A stretch of DNA of 64,000 nt from JBGLNJ01 sp041300525 (GCA_041300525.1 JBGLNJ010000001.1:620001-684000), one strand, 5' to 3'; shown: positions 51,564-60,679, numbered from the stretch's first letter. Notes: generated from the letters alone by a model not told the origin. Program-made: numbers and translations.

Positions 51564-52310
51564 TCAATGGGGCACGATAGGCACATACCCCAGTTTGCGA
51601 AAGGCTTCTGCGATGACTTGTGCTCCCGCTTCGCTGGGGTGTTCTCCATCGGGCTGAATGTAACCCTTGTCTTTGGGATCCTCGTTGTGGTTGGGGCCGT
51701 TGAATGCCGCGTACACCTCGGCCACGGGGATGTTTTTCTCCGCAGCGACCTGGTGAATGGTTACACTCACGGCTTCCCAACAACGCTTGTACTCTTCGTA
51801 CTTGCTTGACTTTTTCCATTCGCCGTAGATGGCATTGTAAAAGTCATAGGTGCGAATGAGAGTAGGCTTGCCCTTGCGGAGTGCAGAGATCTCTTTGATG
51901 ATCGCGTCGAGGTCGGCCTTGTAACCTGCGAGCGCCTTGGGTGAGCAATCGTACTTGTCTCCCTCGCCGACAATCGCCCAGCCGATGTGGTCAGTTGGGT
52001 TGGCGATGAAGGTGATGACCTCGGCGTCCTTGATGGCTTTCCGGTACACGTCAAAGGTGCGCAGATCGTCCAGCAGTTGCCTGGTGGTCAGCCCACCCCG
52101 CCATAGGTCGTTCAACGTGACCTTGACGCCCAGGTCGGCCTCGATAGCGGCAGCATAGTATTGCCCAAAGCCCCATGCGGTGGAATCGCCCAGCACCACC
52201 AGATCCCATTCCTTCGCTTCGATTTTGGTCTGCGGCGCGCCACACGCGACCGCGAGCAGCAAGGCCAATATCAGGCCCATCATTTGAAGTGGCAATGCCT
52301 TGGGCTTCAT
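51564..52310 (-). CDS. SGNH-type lipoprotein esterase/lipase
   Basis: The 248-residue product starts at the ATG at 52310 with GAGGAGG upstream, and has a lipoprotein signal (GLILALLLAVACG). The hydrolase domain shows block I WDLVVLGDSTAWGFG (Ser) and block V DGEHPSEAGAQVIAEAF (Asp/His). NPTDHIGW may take the place of block III. It is surface-anchored and probably acts on acyl esters of glycans or lipids. Confidence 0.82.
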   Translation of the reverse strand: MKPKALPLQMMGLILALLLAVACGAPQTKIEAKEWDLVVLGDSTAWGFGQYYAAAIEADLGVKVTLNDLWRGGLTTRQLLDDLRTFDVYRKAIKDAEVITFIANPTDHIGWAIVGEGDKYDCSPKALAGYKADLDAIIKEISALRKGKPTLIRTYDFYNAIYGEWKKSSKYEEYKRCWEAVSVTIHQVAAEKNIPVAEVYAAFNGPNHNEDPKDKGYIQPDGEHPSEAGAQVIAEAFRKLGYVPIVPH

Positions 52311-52402
52311 TGTGTCCTCCTCAGTGTAACTGTTTGACTTGGGTGTGACCCGCTCCGCGTCTGGTTGCGGCGCAGGGGACAACCCTCGTGGTTGCCTGTT
52401 CG

Positions 52403-52423
52403 GGGCAGGCGCGAAACCTGCCC
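52403..52423. repeat. GGGCAGG/CCTGCCC inverted repeat
   Basis: A 7-bp stem with a 7-nt loop, similar in style to the GTAGGGCAAG family. The surrounding 52311-52589 shows no gene. Confidence 0.45.
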
Positions 52424-52589
52424 TTACAAGATGGTGTGCGAGGCGTCATTCGACCGCGACGGCGTGACGTGAAGAGGCCAGCGCCGTTCCGGCGCGCGAA
52501 AATGAGACGACCGTCAAAGCAAGACAGTCGCCGTGGAGCACGGCGGCGCAGCCGGCAAGCGCGTTCGGTGAGGTGCGCCTCGCGTCGGA

Positions 52590-52781
52590 TTATGGCGTCG
52601 GCGGGGGCAGGTTCTCAATGACGTTGGAAAATACGTTCCCAACCGATGGCCCGAGCAGCGTCAGGATGGCGATGACACAGCAGATTGCCAGGACACACAC
52701 GATCAGCAGAACCGCGATGATGATGAGGATGGTCGGCAGTTTGCTTTTCACGGGTGGTGAATCCGGTTGAGGGGTTTGCAT
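52590..52781 (-). CDS. Small single-helix membrane protein
   Basis: A 63-residue product from the ATG at 52781 with AAAGGAGA upstream: a Pro-rich start (MQTPQPDSPPVKSK), one long helix (LPTILIIIAVLLIVCVLAICCVIAILTLL) and a Pro-rich end. No family known. The upstream region 52782-53146 (365 bp) holds only palindromic repeats. Confidence 0.55.
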   Translation of the reverse strand: MQTPQPDSPPVKSKLPTILIIIAVLLIVCVLAICCVIAILTLLGPSVGNVFSNVIENLPPPTP

Positions 52782-52945
52782 GGCAGTGTCTCCTTTGTTT
52801 TGTTCAGGTCGAATCATGTAGCAGTTTTCTTCGCCTTGCAGCTTGTGGGTGTGGAGGAACGGGAAAACCAGGTTGGTGGTTTGCACAGCGTCCGTATCTA
52901 GCTTACAACTTTTTCCGGGCTTTGTCAAAGTACGAATTTCACCCG

Positions 52946-52973
52946 TGCGAAGGGTTTCACCGAAAACCTTCGC
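52946..52973. repeat. AACCTTCGC palindromic repeat, copy 2
   Basis: GCGAAGGGTTT and AAACCTTCGC form an imperfect hairpin (about 52947-52973); same family as 58188-58246. The rest of 52782-53146 has no gene; a CGTCCCCACGCCC-type tract lies just before the methyltransferase. Confidence 0.5.
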
Positions 52974-53146
52974 AAGCGTAAGCCGGGGGTTGGCATGGAT
53001 CGCGTCAAAAGTCGTGGCGTGGCGCAGATGGGCGCGCCGCGCCCAGGCGGCATTTCCTCAGAGACGCAAAAACGAGTAGAATTAAGGCCGAGTCTGATTC
53101 GTAGGAGGGCGTCCCCACGCCCGTTGTCTGTCATCGGAGGAAACCC

Positions 53147-54829
53147 ATGCAAAGGGCCATCACCCACAACACGCTCTTTTACGGCGACAACCTCGCCATC
53201 TTGCGCGAGTACATCCCCGACGAGAGCGTTGATCTGATCTATCTCGACCCGCCGTTCAATTCGAACCGCTCGTACAACGTGCTGTTCAAGGAGGAAAGCG
53301 GCAGCGAGGCCGAATCGCAAATTACGGCGTTTGACGACACCTGGCATTGGGGGGAGATGGCGGACAAGACGTACCGCGAGCTGGTGACGCAATCGCCGCA
53401 GCGCGTGGGGCAAATGATCGGGGCGCTGCGAGAATTCATCGGCGCGAACCAGATGATGGCTTACCTGGTGATGATGGCCGCGCGGCTCGTGGAACTGCAC
53501 CGCGTCCTCAAGCCGACGGGCAGCCTGTACCTGCACTGCGACACTACGGCCAGCCACTATCTGAAAGTGATGATGGATGCGATGTTTGATCCCAAGAACT
53601 GTCGCAATGAGATCATATGGCAGCGCACCATTGCCAAAACACTCACTAGCCGCCAACTGCCGAACAATCACGACGTGATCCTCTGTTACCAAAAGAGCGA
53701 GGGCGCCACCTGGAATGCTGACACAATGTTCCAGCCCTATGATGAATCTAATCTTGACGAAAAAACGGCCAGCAAATACTGTCACAGGGACCCAAATGGC
53801 CGTATCTACCGCCTTGACAATCTCATCAATCCTAATCCTGACCGCCCCAATCTGACTTACGAGTTCTTGGGCGTGACAAAAGTATGGCGCTGGACAAGAG
53901 AGCGAATGGAGGCCGCACACAAAGCGGGGCTTATCGTACAGACAAAGCCTGGGACAGTCCCACAGTTGAAACGCTATCTCGATGAGCAACGTGGGCGGCC
54001 ACTCGGCGATATCTGGACTGACATTCCACCTATCAACTCACAAGCACAGGAGCGCCTCGGCTATCCCACGCAAAAACCTGTCGCATTGCTAGAGCGCATC
54101 ATCAACGCCAGCAGCAACCCCGGCGACGTTGTGCTCGACCCGTTTTGCGGCTGCGGCACGGCCATCGTCGCCGCGCAAAAGTTGGGCCGCCGCTGGGTGG
54201 GTATTGACGTCACGCACCTTTCCATCGCGCTGCAAAAGTACCGGCTCAAAGACATGTTCCAGTTGGAAGCCAAGAAAGATTACGTCGTCGTGGGCGAGCC
54301 GGAAGATTTTTCCTCCGCCCAACAGTTGGCGGAAGACGACCGCTACCAATTTCAGTGGTGGGCGCTCTCGCTCGTCAAAGCGCGGCCTGTCGGCTCGCCC
54401 TCTCCCTCGCAGGGGGAGGGCCGGGGAGGGGGCAAGAAAGGCAAAGACGAAGGCATTGACGGCGTCATCACCTTCATTGACGACGCGACGGATAAACCCA
54501 AGCGCGCGCTGGTGCAGGTCAAGAGCGGGCACGTCAAGGCGGGCGACCTCCGCGACCTGCGCGGAACCCTTGAGCGCGAAAACGCCGCGTTGGGCGTGTT
54601 CGTCACGCTGCACGCGCCGTCGGCGGCGATGAAGAAGGAAGCCGTCGCCGCAGGTTTTTATCATTCGCCGGGCTGGAACCAAGACTATGCCCGTCTCCAG
54701 ATTTTGACGGTGAGTGATCTGCTCGCCGGAGAGCATGTCCAGATGCCGCCCACCGGCGTCACGTTCAAGCAAGCGCAAAAGGTCGAGTCCAAGCCGGAAG
54801 CGGAGCAGCAAGAGTTGGAATTGAGATAA
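53147..54829 (+). CDS. DNA methyltransferase fused to an Mrr-like nuclease domain
   Basis: The N-terminal ~390 residues are a beta-class amino-methyltransferase: catalytic DPPF (34-37) before the SAM motif DPFCGCGTA (about 320-328), with a target-recognition insert between. Residues about 440-540 form an Mrr-cat-like PD-(D/E)xK domain: GKDEGIDGVITFID, ALVQVKSGHV (QxK) and LRDLRGTLERENAALGVFV. Between them is a low-complexity stretch from an in-frame palindromic repeat (54396-54435). Modification and cleavage in one chain would be a type II/IIG- or BREX-like enzyme. The recognition insert (53600-54060) is less GC-rich than the rest. GGAGG precedes the ATG. Confidence 0.85.
   Translation: MQRAITHNTLFYGDNLAILREYIPDESVDLIYLDPPFNSNRSYNVLFKEESGSEAESQITAFDDTWHWGEMADKTYRELVTQSPQRVGQMIGALREFIGANQMMAYLVMMAARLVELHRVLKPTGSLYLHCDTTASHYLKVMMDAMFDPKNCRNEIIWQRTIAKTLTSRQLPNNHDVILCYQKSEGATWNADTMFQPYDESNLDEKTASKYCHRDPNGRIYRLDNLINPNPDRPNLTYEFLGVTKVWRWTRERMEAAHKAGLIVQTKPGTVPQLKRYLDEQRGRPLGDIWTDIPPINSQAQERLGYPTQKPVALLERIINASSNPGDVVLDPFCGCGTAIVAAQKLGRRWVGIDVTHLSIALQKYRLKDMFQLEAKKDYVVVGEPEDFSSAQQLAEDDRYQFQWWALSLVKARPVGSPSPSQGEGRGGGKKGKDEGIDGVITFIDDATDKPKRALVQVKSGHVKAGDLRDLRGTLERENAALGVFVTLHAPSAAMKKEAVAAGFYHSPGWNQDYARLQILTVSDLLAGEHVQMPPTGVTFKQAQKVESKPEAEQQELELR
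54396..54435. repeat. In-frame CCCTCTCCC/GGGAGGG repeat in the methyltransferase gene
   Basis: CCCTCTCCCTCGCAGGGGGAGGGCCGGGGAGGG encodes SPSPSQGEGRGGG. A related insert at about 56868-56917 encodes HPPTPSPVPSGQERGSQ in the polyferredoxin gene. Confidence 0.65.
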
Positions 54830-54856
54830 ACTGAAACGCGCCCAGTCAAAACCGAG

Positions 54857-54885
54857 TTGACCGATCTTGCGCTCAACAGTATAAT
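54857..54885 (+). promoter_or_regulatory. Promoter of the propeller lipoprotein gene
   Basis: TTGACC (54857-54862), 17 bp, TATAAT (54880-54885). The ATG at 55072 gives a ~180-nt leader with no recognised element. Confidence 0.7.
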
Positions 54886-55071
54886 TTCAACGTCGTTAGC
54901 CTGCGCTGGGTCATTGCGATCAACCATTGTGCCACGAGTGGCGGCAGTGTGAAGCAAGAGGCCAGAAGGCAAGGGTAATTCAACGATGTTGTCATTTTGC
55001 ACGAGCCGGAACAGCCGCCTGAAACGTCTGCTCTGGACTTTAACCACATCAAGCAAAAAAGGAGCCGCCCA

Positions 55072-56223
55072 ATGTCTCGATCACGCATCCTCTTGATAGC
55101 ACTTGTCGCATTGACCGTCGCCGGCCTGGCTTGTTCCGCCAGCCAGAACACGCCAACGCCTACACCGACCGCGACGCCCACGGTGATGCCCACGACCACC
55201 CCAACGCCCACGGCGACCCCAACGCCCACGGCGACCCCAACGCCAACTCCTAAACCATTGGCTCCACCGACGGCCAAAGAATTCCGAATTACCACCAACA
55301 GCGGGATTCAACACCACCCGGCCGTCTCCAGTGACTATGTGGTGTGGGCCGATCACCGAAACGGCAACGTGGACGTTTACGCATACCACCTCACTACCCA
55401 GAAGGAGACTCGTGTCACTCTGGATAAAGAAGACGACCAATTTCCACTCGTCGCTGGCGATCTCGTGGTTTGGCTGCGTAAGAATAACTTTTACAGCTAC
55501 CACCTGGACTCGCCAGGCGCTAAGGAAATCCCGGTGACCTCTTATGATTCGGTAACGGCAAATTGCCCCGCGATGTGTGGCCTCACTATTCGCTCGGGGA
55601 GTTTTTTGATAACCTACGGCGCGCATCTCTACCATGCTCTTTCAGACCGGATGCTGGTCTGGTCTGATAAACAGAAAGAGATCAGCGACCTCTGGGCTTT
55701 CGACCTGAAACAGGATGCTCGGACTCGCCTCACCAACGACACGGCCTCGCAGTCATGGCCTGCCACCGCTGGCAACTTGATCGTTTGGGTAGACGGGAGT
55801 AGAGATGGGGGGAACATCTATGCCGACGATCTGGATACTCAGAAAGAGTTCCCCATCGTCACCGCGCCCCTGACCCAGACCATGCCAAGCACCGATGGCA
55901 AGCTTGTGGTCTGGATTGACAACCGCGATGGCAACGATAGCATCTACGGCTACGACCTCAAAACTCGGACTGAATTTCCTATTGTCACCAGCCGGGGCCA
56001 CCGCGCTACGCCGGTCGTGTGGGGCGACTATGTCATTTGGGCAGAAGAGTCCCGTGAGGATTGGGACATCCTCGGTTACGACTTACTTGTTCACAAAGAA
56101 TTCCAAATTGTCACCAAGGATGGTTGGCAAGGGGAACCACGTATCTGGGACAATACCGTGGTATGGACAGACAGGCGGGACAAGGACAATCAGGATATCT
56201 ACGGCGCTGTTCTGGAACGATGA
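55072..56223 (+). CDS. TolB-like beta-propeller lipoprotein
   Basis: A lipoprotein signal (LIALVALTVAGLAC), a PT-rich stalk encoded by 18-bp tandem repeats (near 55190-55250), then repeats of the form VVWADHRNGNVDVYAYHL, IVWVDGSRDGGNIYADDL, VVWIDNRDGNDSIYGYDL, VIWAEESREDWDILGYDL and VVWTDRRDKDNQDIYG. This is the TolB-like propeller repeat family of surface proteins. AAAGGAG precedes the ATG. The binding partner is unknown. Confidence 0.82.
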   Translation: MSRSRILLIALVALTVAGLACSASQNTPTPTPTATPTVMPTTTPTPTATPTPTATPTPTPKPLAPPTAKEFRITTNSGIQHHPAVSSDYVVWADHRNGNVDVYAYHLTTQKETRVTLDKEDDQFPLVAGDLVVWLRKNNFYSYHLDSPGAKEIPVTSYDSVTANCPAMCGLTIRSGSFLITYGAHLYHALSDRMLVWSDKQKEISDLWAFDLKQDARTRLTNDTASQSWPATAGNLIVWVDGSRDGGNIYADDLDTQKEFPIVTAPLTQTMPSTDGKLVVWIDNRDGNDSIYGYDLKTRTEFPIVTSRGHRATPVVWGDYVIWAEESREDWDILGYDLLVHKEFQIVTKDGWQGEPRIWDNTVVWTDRRDKDNQDIYGAVLER

Positions 56224-56472
56224 TGGCTGACTCTGCGCAGCCTTGTCCTCTGCAGGTTTCCCCCTGCAGGAGGCCTCTAATCGAGAAAGAATCAGTAGAT
56301 CAAAGTTGAGTCATTTTGCACCCGCTCCAGCGATTGCCCCAGCGACTTCAGCAGCGGGCACTCGAATCGCGCTCAAAGGTTTCAATCGCCTGTCGCAGCC
56401 GGACGGCGGCTGATGCTTACGTTCGGTTGCTGATCCATATTGGCATTCTTGGCAAACTGGAATGGAAAAGAC

Positions 56473-58104
56473 ATGTTCGATGACCTGCGAAAAGATGCCA
56501 CGGAGCAACGCGAGAAGAAGTTAGTGTCCCATCGTGTCTCTAGATCGAAAAAACCTCGAACCGCAAATCCATCCGCACTTGCCTGGCGCCGTGCCCGGCA
56601 GATCACACAACTCATTGCGCTTCTGGTTTTCCTGGCGCTGCTCATTCTCACGCGCGGCGGGCAGTTCCCGTCTGTGCCGCCGAGTTTGTTTTTCCGTCTC
56701 GACCCGCTGGCGATGCTGGCCTCGGTCATCGCGGGGCGGCGATGGGTGGATGGGTTACCGTTGGCGCTCGTCACGCTGGCGCTGACGCTCGTCGCGGGCC
56801 GCGTGTGGTGCGGCTGGCTCTGCCCGCTGGGGACAACGCTCGATTTGATTCGCCCGCGCACGCGCCCCCACCCCCCGACCCCCTCCCCCGTCCCTTCGGG
56901 ACAGGAGAGGGGGAGCCAGTGGCGCATGGTCAAGTATGTCGTGCTGATCGCCAGCTTGGGCGCAGCATTGGCGGGCAACCTCACGCTGCTGGCGTTCGAC
57001 CCCATCAGCATCTTGACGCGCGCGCTGGCGTCGTTCCTCTTGCCGGGACTGAATCAAGCGGCGATGAGCCTGGAGCGCGTGCTGTACAACCTCCCGCCGC
57101 TGCAGGGCGCGCTCGATTGGTTCGAAGTCTCTGTGCGCACGTCGCTCTTTCCGGCGGATGTGTGGCGCTGGTGGAATCTTGTGCCGGGGCTATTGTTCGT
57201 TAGCATCATCGCGCTGAATTGGGCCGCCGAGCGGTTCTGGTGCCGGTATCTCTGCCCGCTGGGTGGGCTGCTGGGCCTGGTGAGCCGCGTGGCGATCTTG
57301 CGGCGGGTCGTGGGCGAGGACGCATGCCGTCAGTGCCAACGCTGCGCGCGCGCCTGTCCCACCGGGACGATTGACGTAGAGAGTTTTAAGAGTGACCCGG
57401 CTGAATGTACCGTCTGCCTGAATTGCCTGCCGGAATGTCCCACTCCGGGCGGGCAGACCTTTGCGCCATTGTGGAAGCTCGCGCCCGCGCAAGAATACGA
57501 TCCGAGTCGCCGCCAAATACTGGCTGCACTGGGCGCGGGATGGGTCGCCGCCGTGGCGTACCCGTTTGCGCCAATGCCGTTGCGCCGCAATCCTCGCCTC
57601 ATCCGCCCGCCCGGTGCGCAGGGCGAAGTGTTCCTTGCGCAATGTATCCGCTGCGGCGAATGTTTAAAAGTCTGCCCGACTTCCGGTTTGCAGCCGGCGC
57701 TGTGGGAATCCGGGCTGGATGGCGTGTGGACGCCGACGCTCGTCTCGCGCTTGGGCTATTGCGATTATTCGTGCCACGCTTGCGGCCAGGTCTGCCCCAC
57801 CGGCGCGATTCCGAATCTTTCACTGGAAGAAAAGCGCAAGCAGGTCCTCGGCAAAGCCGAGATCAACCGAGATCGCTGCTTGCCGTGGGCCAAGAACACG
57901 CCGTGCATCGTGTGCGAAGAGATGTGCCCGCTCGCACCCAAGGCTGTCGAGTTGGACACGTTCTATGTGACCGATGACGCCGGACAATCCATGGCGATTC
58001 AGCGCCCGCACGTCATCCAGGCTCGCTGCATCGGCTGCGGCATCTGCGAGTTCAAGTGCCCGGTTGAGGGCGAGGCGGCGATCCGCGTCGGGCGTGAAGC
58101 GTAG
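56473..58104 (+). CDS. NapH/MauM-type polyferredoxin membrane protein
   Basis: The N-terminal half is a NapH/NosR-like membrane domain with CGWLCPLGT and CRYLCPLGG cysteine motifs; the C-terminal half is NapG/MauM-like with several [4Fe-4S] motifs (CRQCQRCARACPTG, CTVCLNCLPECP, CIRCGECLKVCP, CHACGQVCPTG, CIVCEEMCPL, CIGCGICEFKCPV). A twin-arginine-like SRRQILAALG lies between. It probably moves electrons from the quinone pool or cytosol to an exported oxidoreductase. An in-frame GC-rich palindrome adds HPPTPSPVPSGQERGS. The start is uncertain: ATG 56473 is used; TTG 56440 is possible. Confidence 0.82.
   Translation: MFDDLRKDATEQREKKLVSHRVSRSKKPRTANPSALAWRRARQITQLIALLVFLALLILTRGGQFPSVPPSLFFRLDPLAMLASVIAGRRWVDGLPLALVTLALTLVAGRVWCGWLCPLGTTLDLIRPRTRPHPPTPSPVPSGQERGSQWRMVKYVVLIASLGAALAGNLTLLAFDPISILTRALASFLLPGLNQAAMSLERVLYNLPPLQGALDWFEVSVRTSLFPADVWRWWNLVPGLLFVSIIALNWAAERFWCRYLCPLGGLLGLVSRVAILRRVVGEDACRQCQRCARACPTGTIDVESFKSDPAECTVCLNCLPECPTPGGQTFAPLWKLAPAQEYDPSRRQILAALGAGWVAAVAYPFAPMPLRRNPRLIRPPGAQGEVFLAQCIRCGECLKVCPTSGLQPALWESGLDGVWTPTLVSRLGYCDYSCHACGQVCPTGAIPNLSLEEKRKQVLGKAEINRDRCLPWAKNTPCIVCEEMCPLAPKAVELDTFYVTDDAGQSMAIQRPHVIQARCIGCGICEFKCPVEGEAAIRVGREA
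56868..56917. repeat. In-frame CCCTCCCCC/GGAGAGGGGG repeat
   Basis: CCCCCTCCCCCGTCCCTTCGGGACAGGAGAGGGGGAG is a palindrome inserted in a loop between membrane helices. It is the same kind as 54396-54435. Confidence 0.65.
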
Positions 58105-58187
58105 GGCGTGGTGCGTACTGGTTCACTCCACGCTCCACGCTTTACACTCCACAGATTTCGTATCCTCTCGAAGGGTGTGGGGATTTG

Positions 58188-58246
58188 AACCTTGCGAAGG
58201 TTTCCGCCCATTAGGCAGCGAACTCGGACTAAACCTTCGCAAGGTT
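58188..58246. repeat. AACCTTGCGAAGGTTT palindrome, copy 3
   Basis: A perfect 16-bp inverted repeat (58188-58203 and 58231-58246) around a 27-nt loop. This is the clearest copy of the family at 23048 and 52947. It fills most of the gap between the polyferredoxin and c-di-AMP receptor genes. Confidence 0.8.
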
Positions 58247-58321
58247 GTTCCACAGATTCCCGCTTGACCTTCTTGGCCGCGTAGGCTAAAATCTCTGATA
58301 TAGAGAAAGGGGGCGCAGACC

Positions 58322-58642
58322 ATGAAACTCATCATCGCCATGGTTCAAGACGAAGATTCCGAAGCGACCACGCAGGCGTTGACCGAGCACGGGTACCGCG
58401 TCACGCGGCTGGCGACGACCGGGGGCTTTTTGCGCCGGGGAAACACCACGCTGCTCATCGGCATCGAGGATACGCAGGTGGACGATGTGATGGGCGTGCT
58501 GCGCCAGACGTGCCGCCGCCGCACCGCGTTCACCACGCTCGTGAGCGAGACGCCGATGATGCTGCCAGCGTCCGTCGTCGAAGTCGAGGTCGGTGGCGCG
58601 ACGGTGTTTGTGCTCGACATGGAACGCTTCGAGCAGGTGTAA
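58322..58642 (+). CDS. darA: Cyclic-di-AMP receptor, DarA/PstA family
   Basis: The 106-residue PII-like protein has MVQDEDSEATTQALTEHGYRVTRLATTGGFLRRGNTTLLIGIED, the c-di-AMP-binding T-G-G-F-L-R-x-G-N loop, and a C-terminal VVEVEVGGATVFVLDMERFEQV. It binds c-di-AMP; the output is unknown. The nearby genes give no functional link. Confidence 0.9.
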   Translation: MKLIIAMVQDEDSEATTQALTEHGYRVTRLATTGGFLRRGNTTLLIGIEDTQVDDVMGVLRQTCRRRTAFTTLVSETPMMLPASVVEVEVGGATVFVLDMERFEQV

Positions 58643-58722
58643 GGCGGTCACATCCGCGCGAGCCGCCCAACGTGATGCGTCACATCGTTTGACGCTTGAC
58701 GTTTTGCGTCCCAGCAGGACAA

Positions 58723-58827
58723 ATGATCGCAGAATTACCTGGCCCTCAACGCGGCGATAAGGTACTGCTCATCTACCCCGATCAGACTCCCGAAATGGTC
58801 GAGTTGATTCACCTTGTATTTAGATAG
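58723..58827 (+). CDS. Possible 34-residue peptide before iorA
   Basis: ATG 58723 (AGGAC upstream) encodes MIAELPGPQRGDKVLLIYPD and then QTPEMVELIHLVFR. The composition looks protein-like and uncommon for intergenic DNA, but there is no family I know. It could be the start of a truncated gene. Low confidence. Confidence 0.3.
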   Translation: MIAELPGPQRGDKVLLIYPDQTPEMVELIHLVFR

Positions 58828-58888
58828 CTTGGCGTTTCCCAAGTTCGTCCGTCGGCGGTCGGCGGTCAACCCATAGACGGAGTGAGAT

Positions 58889-60679
58889 ATGAAACGAATG
58901 TTATCCGGCAACGAAGCCATCGCCCTCGGCGCGTTCGAGGGCGGTGTGCGGTACGCGGCGGCTTATCCCGGCACGCCGTCCACTGAAATCTTGGAGAACC
59001 TCGCCACGTACAAGGGCGTGGTATCCGAGTGGGCCTCCAACGAAAAAGTCGCGTTCGATAGCGCCTTGGGCGCGGCATTCGCCGGGGCGCGGGCGCTGGC
59101 GGCGATGAAGCACGTGGGCGTGAACGTGGCCGCCGACCCACTGATGAGCGCGTCGTACACGGGCGTGCGCGCGGGCCTGGTGCTCGTCAGCGCCGACGAT
59201 CCCGGCACGTTCTCGTCGCAAAACGAGCAGGATAATCGCCAGTACGCGCGCTTTGGCAAGATTCCGTGCCTCGAGCCTTCCGATAGCCAGGAAGCCAAAG
59301 ACTGGACGGCGCTGGGCTTTGAAATCTCGGAGCAATTCGACACGGTCGTGATGCTGCGCTCGACGACGCGGCTGAGTCACGGCAAGTCTGCCGTCGAAGT
59401 GGACGTGCCCAAGGAGCGCGGCGCGCTGACGCCCTTGCCCAAGTTCGAGCGCCAGCCGACCAAGTACGTCATCATCCCGGCGCGCGCCAAGCTGCGCCAT
59501 CCTATCGTCGAAGAGCGCGTCCAGAAACTCGTAGCGTATGCCGAAACGACGCCGCTCAACCGCATCGAATGGGGCGACAGGAAAATCGGCGTGGTCACGG
59601 GCGGCGTGGCGTACCAGTACGCCCGCGAAGTCTTTGAGGGCTATAGCATCTTGAAGCTCGGCCTCAGTCACCCGATCCCCGAAAAAATGATCCGTGATTT
59701 TGCCGCGCAAGTTGAGACGCTCGTCATCGTCGAAGAGCTCGATCCATTTTGGGAAGAGCAGATTCGGGCGATGGGGTTGAAGTGCTACGGCAAAGACGTC
59801 TTTCCGATGACGGGCGAGTACACGTTAAAAGTTGTGCGCGATGCGGCGATTAAGGCAGGCTTGCCGGTCAAGCAGGTGGAGAGCGCTCAATCCGCTCCGC
59901 TCGCGCTCAAGGTTCCGCCACGCCCACCCGCGTTGTGCCCCGGCTGCTCGCATCGCGGCCCGTTCTATTCGCTCGCCAAGGCCAAGGTGCTGGTGGCGGG
60001 CGACATTGGCTGTTACAGCATCGGCACGTTGCCGCCGTTCAACGCGATGGACATCATCATCTCGATGGGCTCGTCCATCGGCTTGGCGCACGGCGCGGCG
60101 CAAGCCGGGCTGCAAGAAAAGATGGTCGCCGTCATCGGCGATAGCACGTTCTTTCACGCCGGCATCCCGGCGCTTGCCAACGTGATTTACAACAACAGCC
60201 CCACGACGACGATCATTTTGGATAACGGCACGACGGGCATGACGGGCCAGCAAGGCAACCCCGGCTCCGGCCAGACGTTGCAGGGCACGCCAGGCCGCCG
60301 CGTGCCGATTGAGCCGGTCGTCCGCGCGATGGGCATCGAAGCGGTGTGGCACGTCTCCGCGCTCGACGAGCCGGCGGTGGACAAGGCGATCAAGGAGGCG
60401 CTCGCCGTCAAGGACAAACCGTCCGTCGTCATCGTGGAAGGCACGTGCGTGTTCCTGGAAGAATTTCAAAAGCGCCAGGTCGTCTCGGTTGACCTGGAAG
60501 TGTGCAACGGTTGTTCGCTCTGCTTCCGCGTGGGCTGCCCGGCGATTTTGAAATCGGATGAGCACGACGCCAAAACGAATCGTCCCAAAGCCGCGATTGA
60601 CGCGCTGCTGTGCGTGGGCTGCGACGTGTGCTTGCAGGTCTGCCCGCGCGATGCGATCTTTCGAAAGGATGAAGGATGA
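58889..60679 (+). CDS. iorA: Indolepyruvate ferredoxin oxidoreductase subunit alpha
   Basis: The 596-residue product has the N-terminal pyrimidine-binding domain (LSGNEAIALGAFEGGVRYAAAYPGTPSTEI), SADDPGTFSSQNEQDNR, TPP-binding GDIGCYSIGTLPPFNAMDIIISMGSSIG and GDSTFFHAGIPALANVIYN, and two C-terminal [4Fe-4S] clusters (CNGCSLCFRVGCPAI; CVGCDVCLQVCP). IorA oxidises aryl-pyruvates from aromatic amino acids to aryl-acetyl-CoA, reducing ferredoxin. ATG 58889 follows GGAGTGAG. iorB lies 94 bp downstream, separated by a palindromic repeat. Confidence 0.95.
   Translation: MKRMLSGNEAIALGAFEGGVRYAAAYPGTPSTEILENLATYKGVVSEWASNEKVAFDSALGAAFAGARALAAMKHVGVNVAADPLMSASYTGVRAGLVLVSADDPGTFSSQNEQDNRQYARFGKIPCLEPSDSQEAKDWTALGFEISEQFDTVVMLRSTTRLSHGKSAVEVDVPKERGALTPLPKFERQPTKYVIIPARAKLRHPIVEERVQKLVAYAETTPLNRIEWGDRKIGVVTGGVAYQYAREVFEGYSILKLGLSHPIPEKMIRDFAAQVETLVIVEELDPFWEEQIRAMGLKCYGKDVFPMTGEYTLKVVRDAAIKAGLPVKQVESAQSAPLALKVPPRPPALCPGCSHRGPFYSLAKAKVLVAGDIGCYSIGTLPPFNAMDIIISMGSSIGLAHGAAQAGLQEKMVAVIGDSTFFHAGIPALANVIYNNSPTTTIILDNGTTGMTGQQGNPGSGQTLQGTPGRRVPIEPVVRAMGIEAVWHVSALDEPAVDKAIKEALAVKDKPSVVIVEGTCVFLEEFQKRQVVSVDLEVCNGCSLCFRVGCPAILKSDEHDAKTNRPKAAIDALLCVGCDVCLQVCPRDAIFRKDEG

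Noticed and set aside
55185..55255. 18-bp tandem repeats
   Set aside because: They encode the PT-rich linker of the propeller lipoprotein and need no other explanation.
58172..58200. GGATTTGAACC, resembling a tRNA T-arm on the minus strand
   Set aside because: No acceptor, D-arm or anticodon stem can be built around it; it is the edge of the AACCTTGCGAAGG palindrome.
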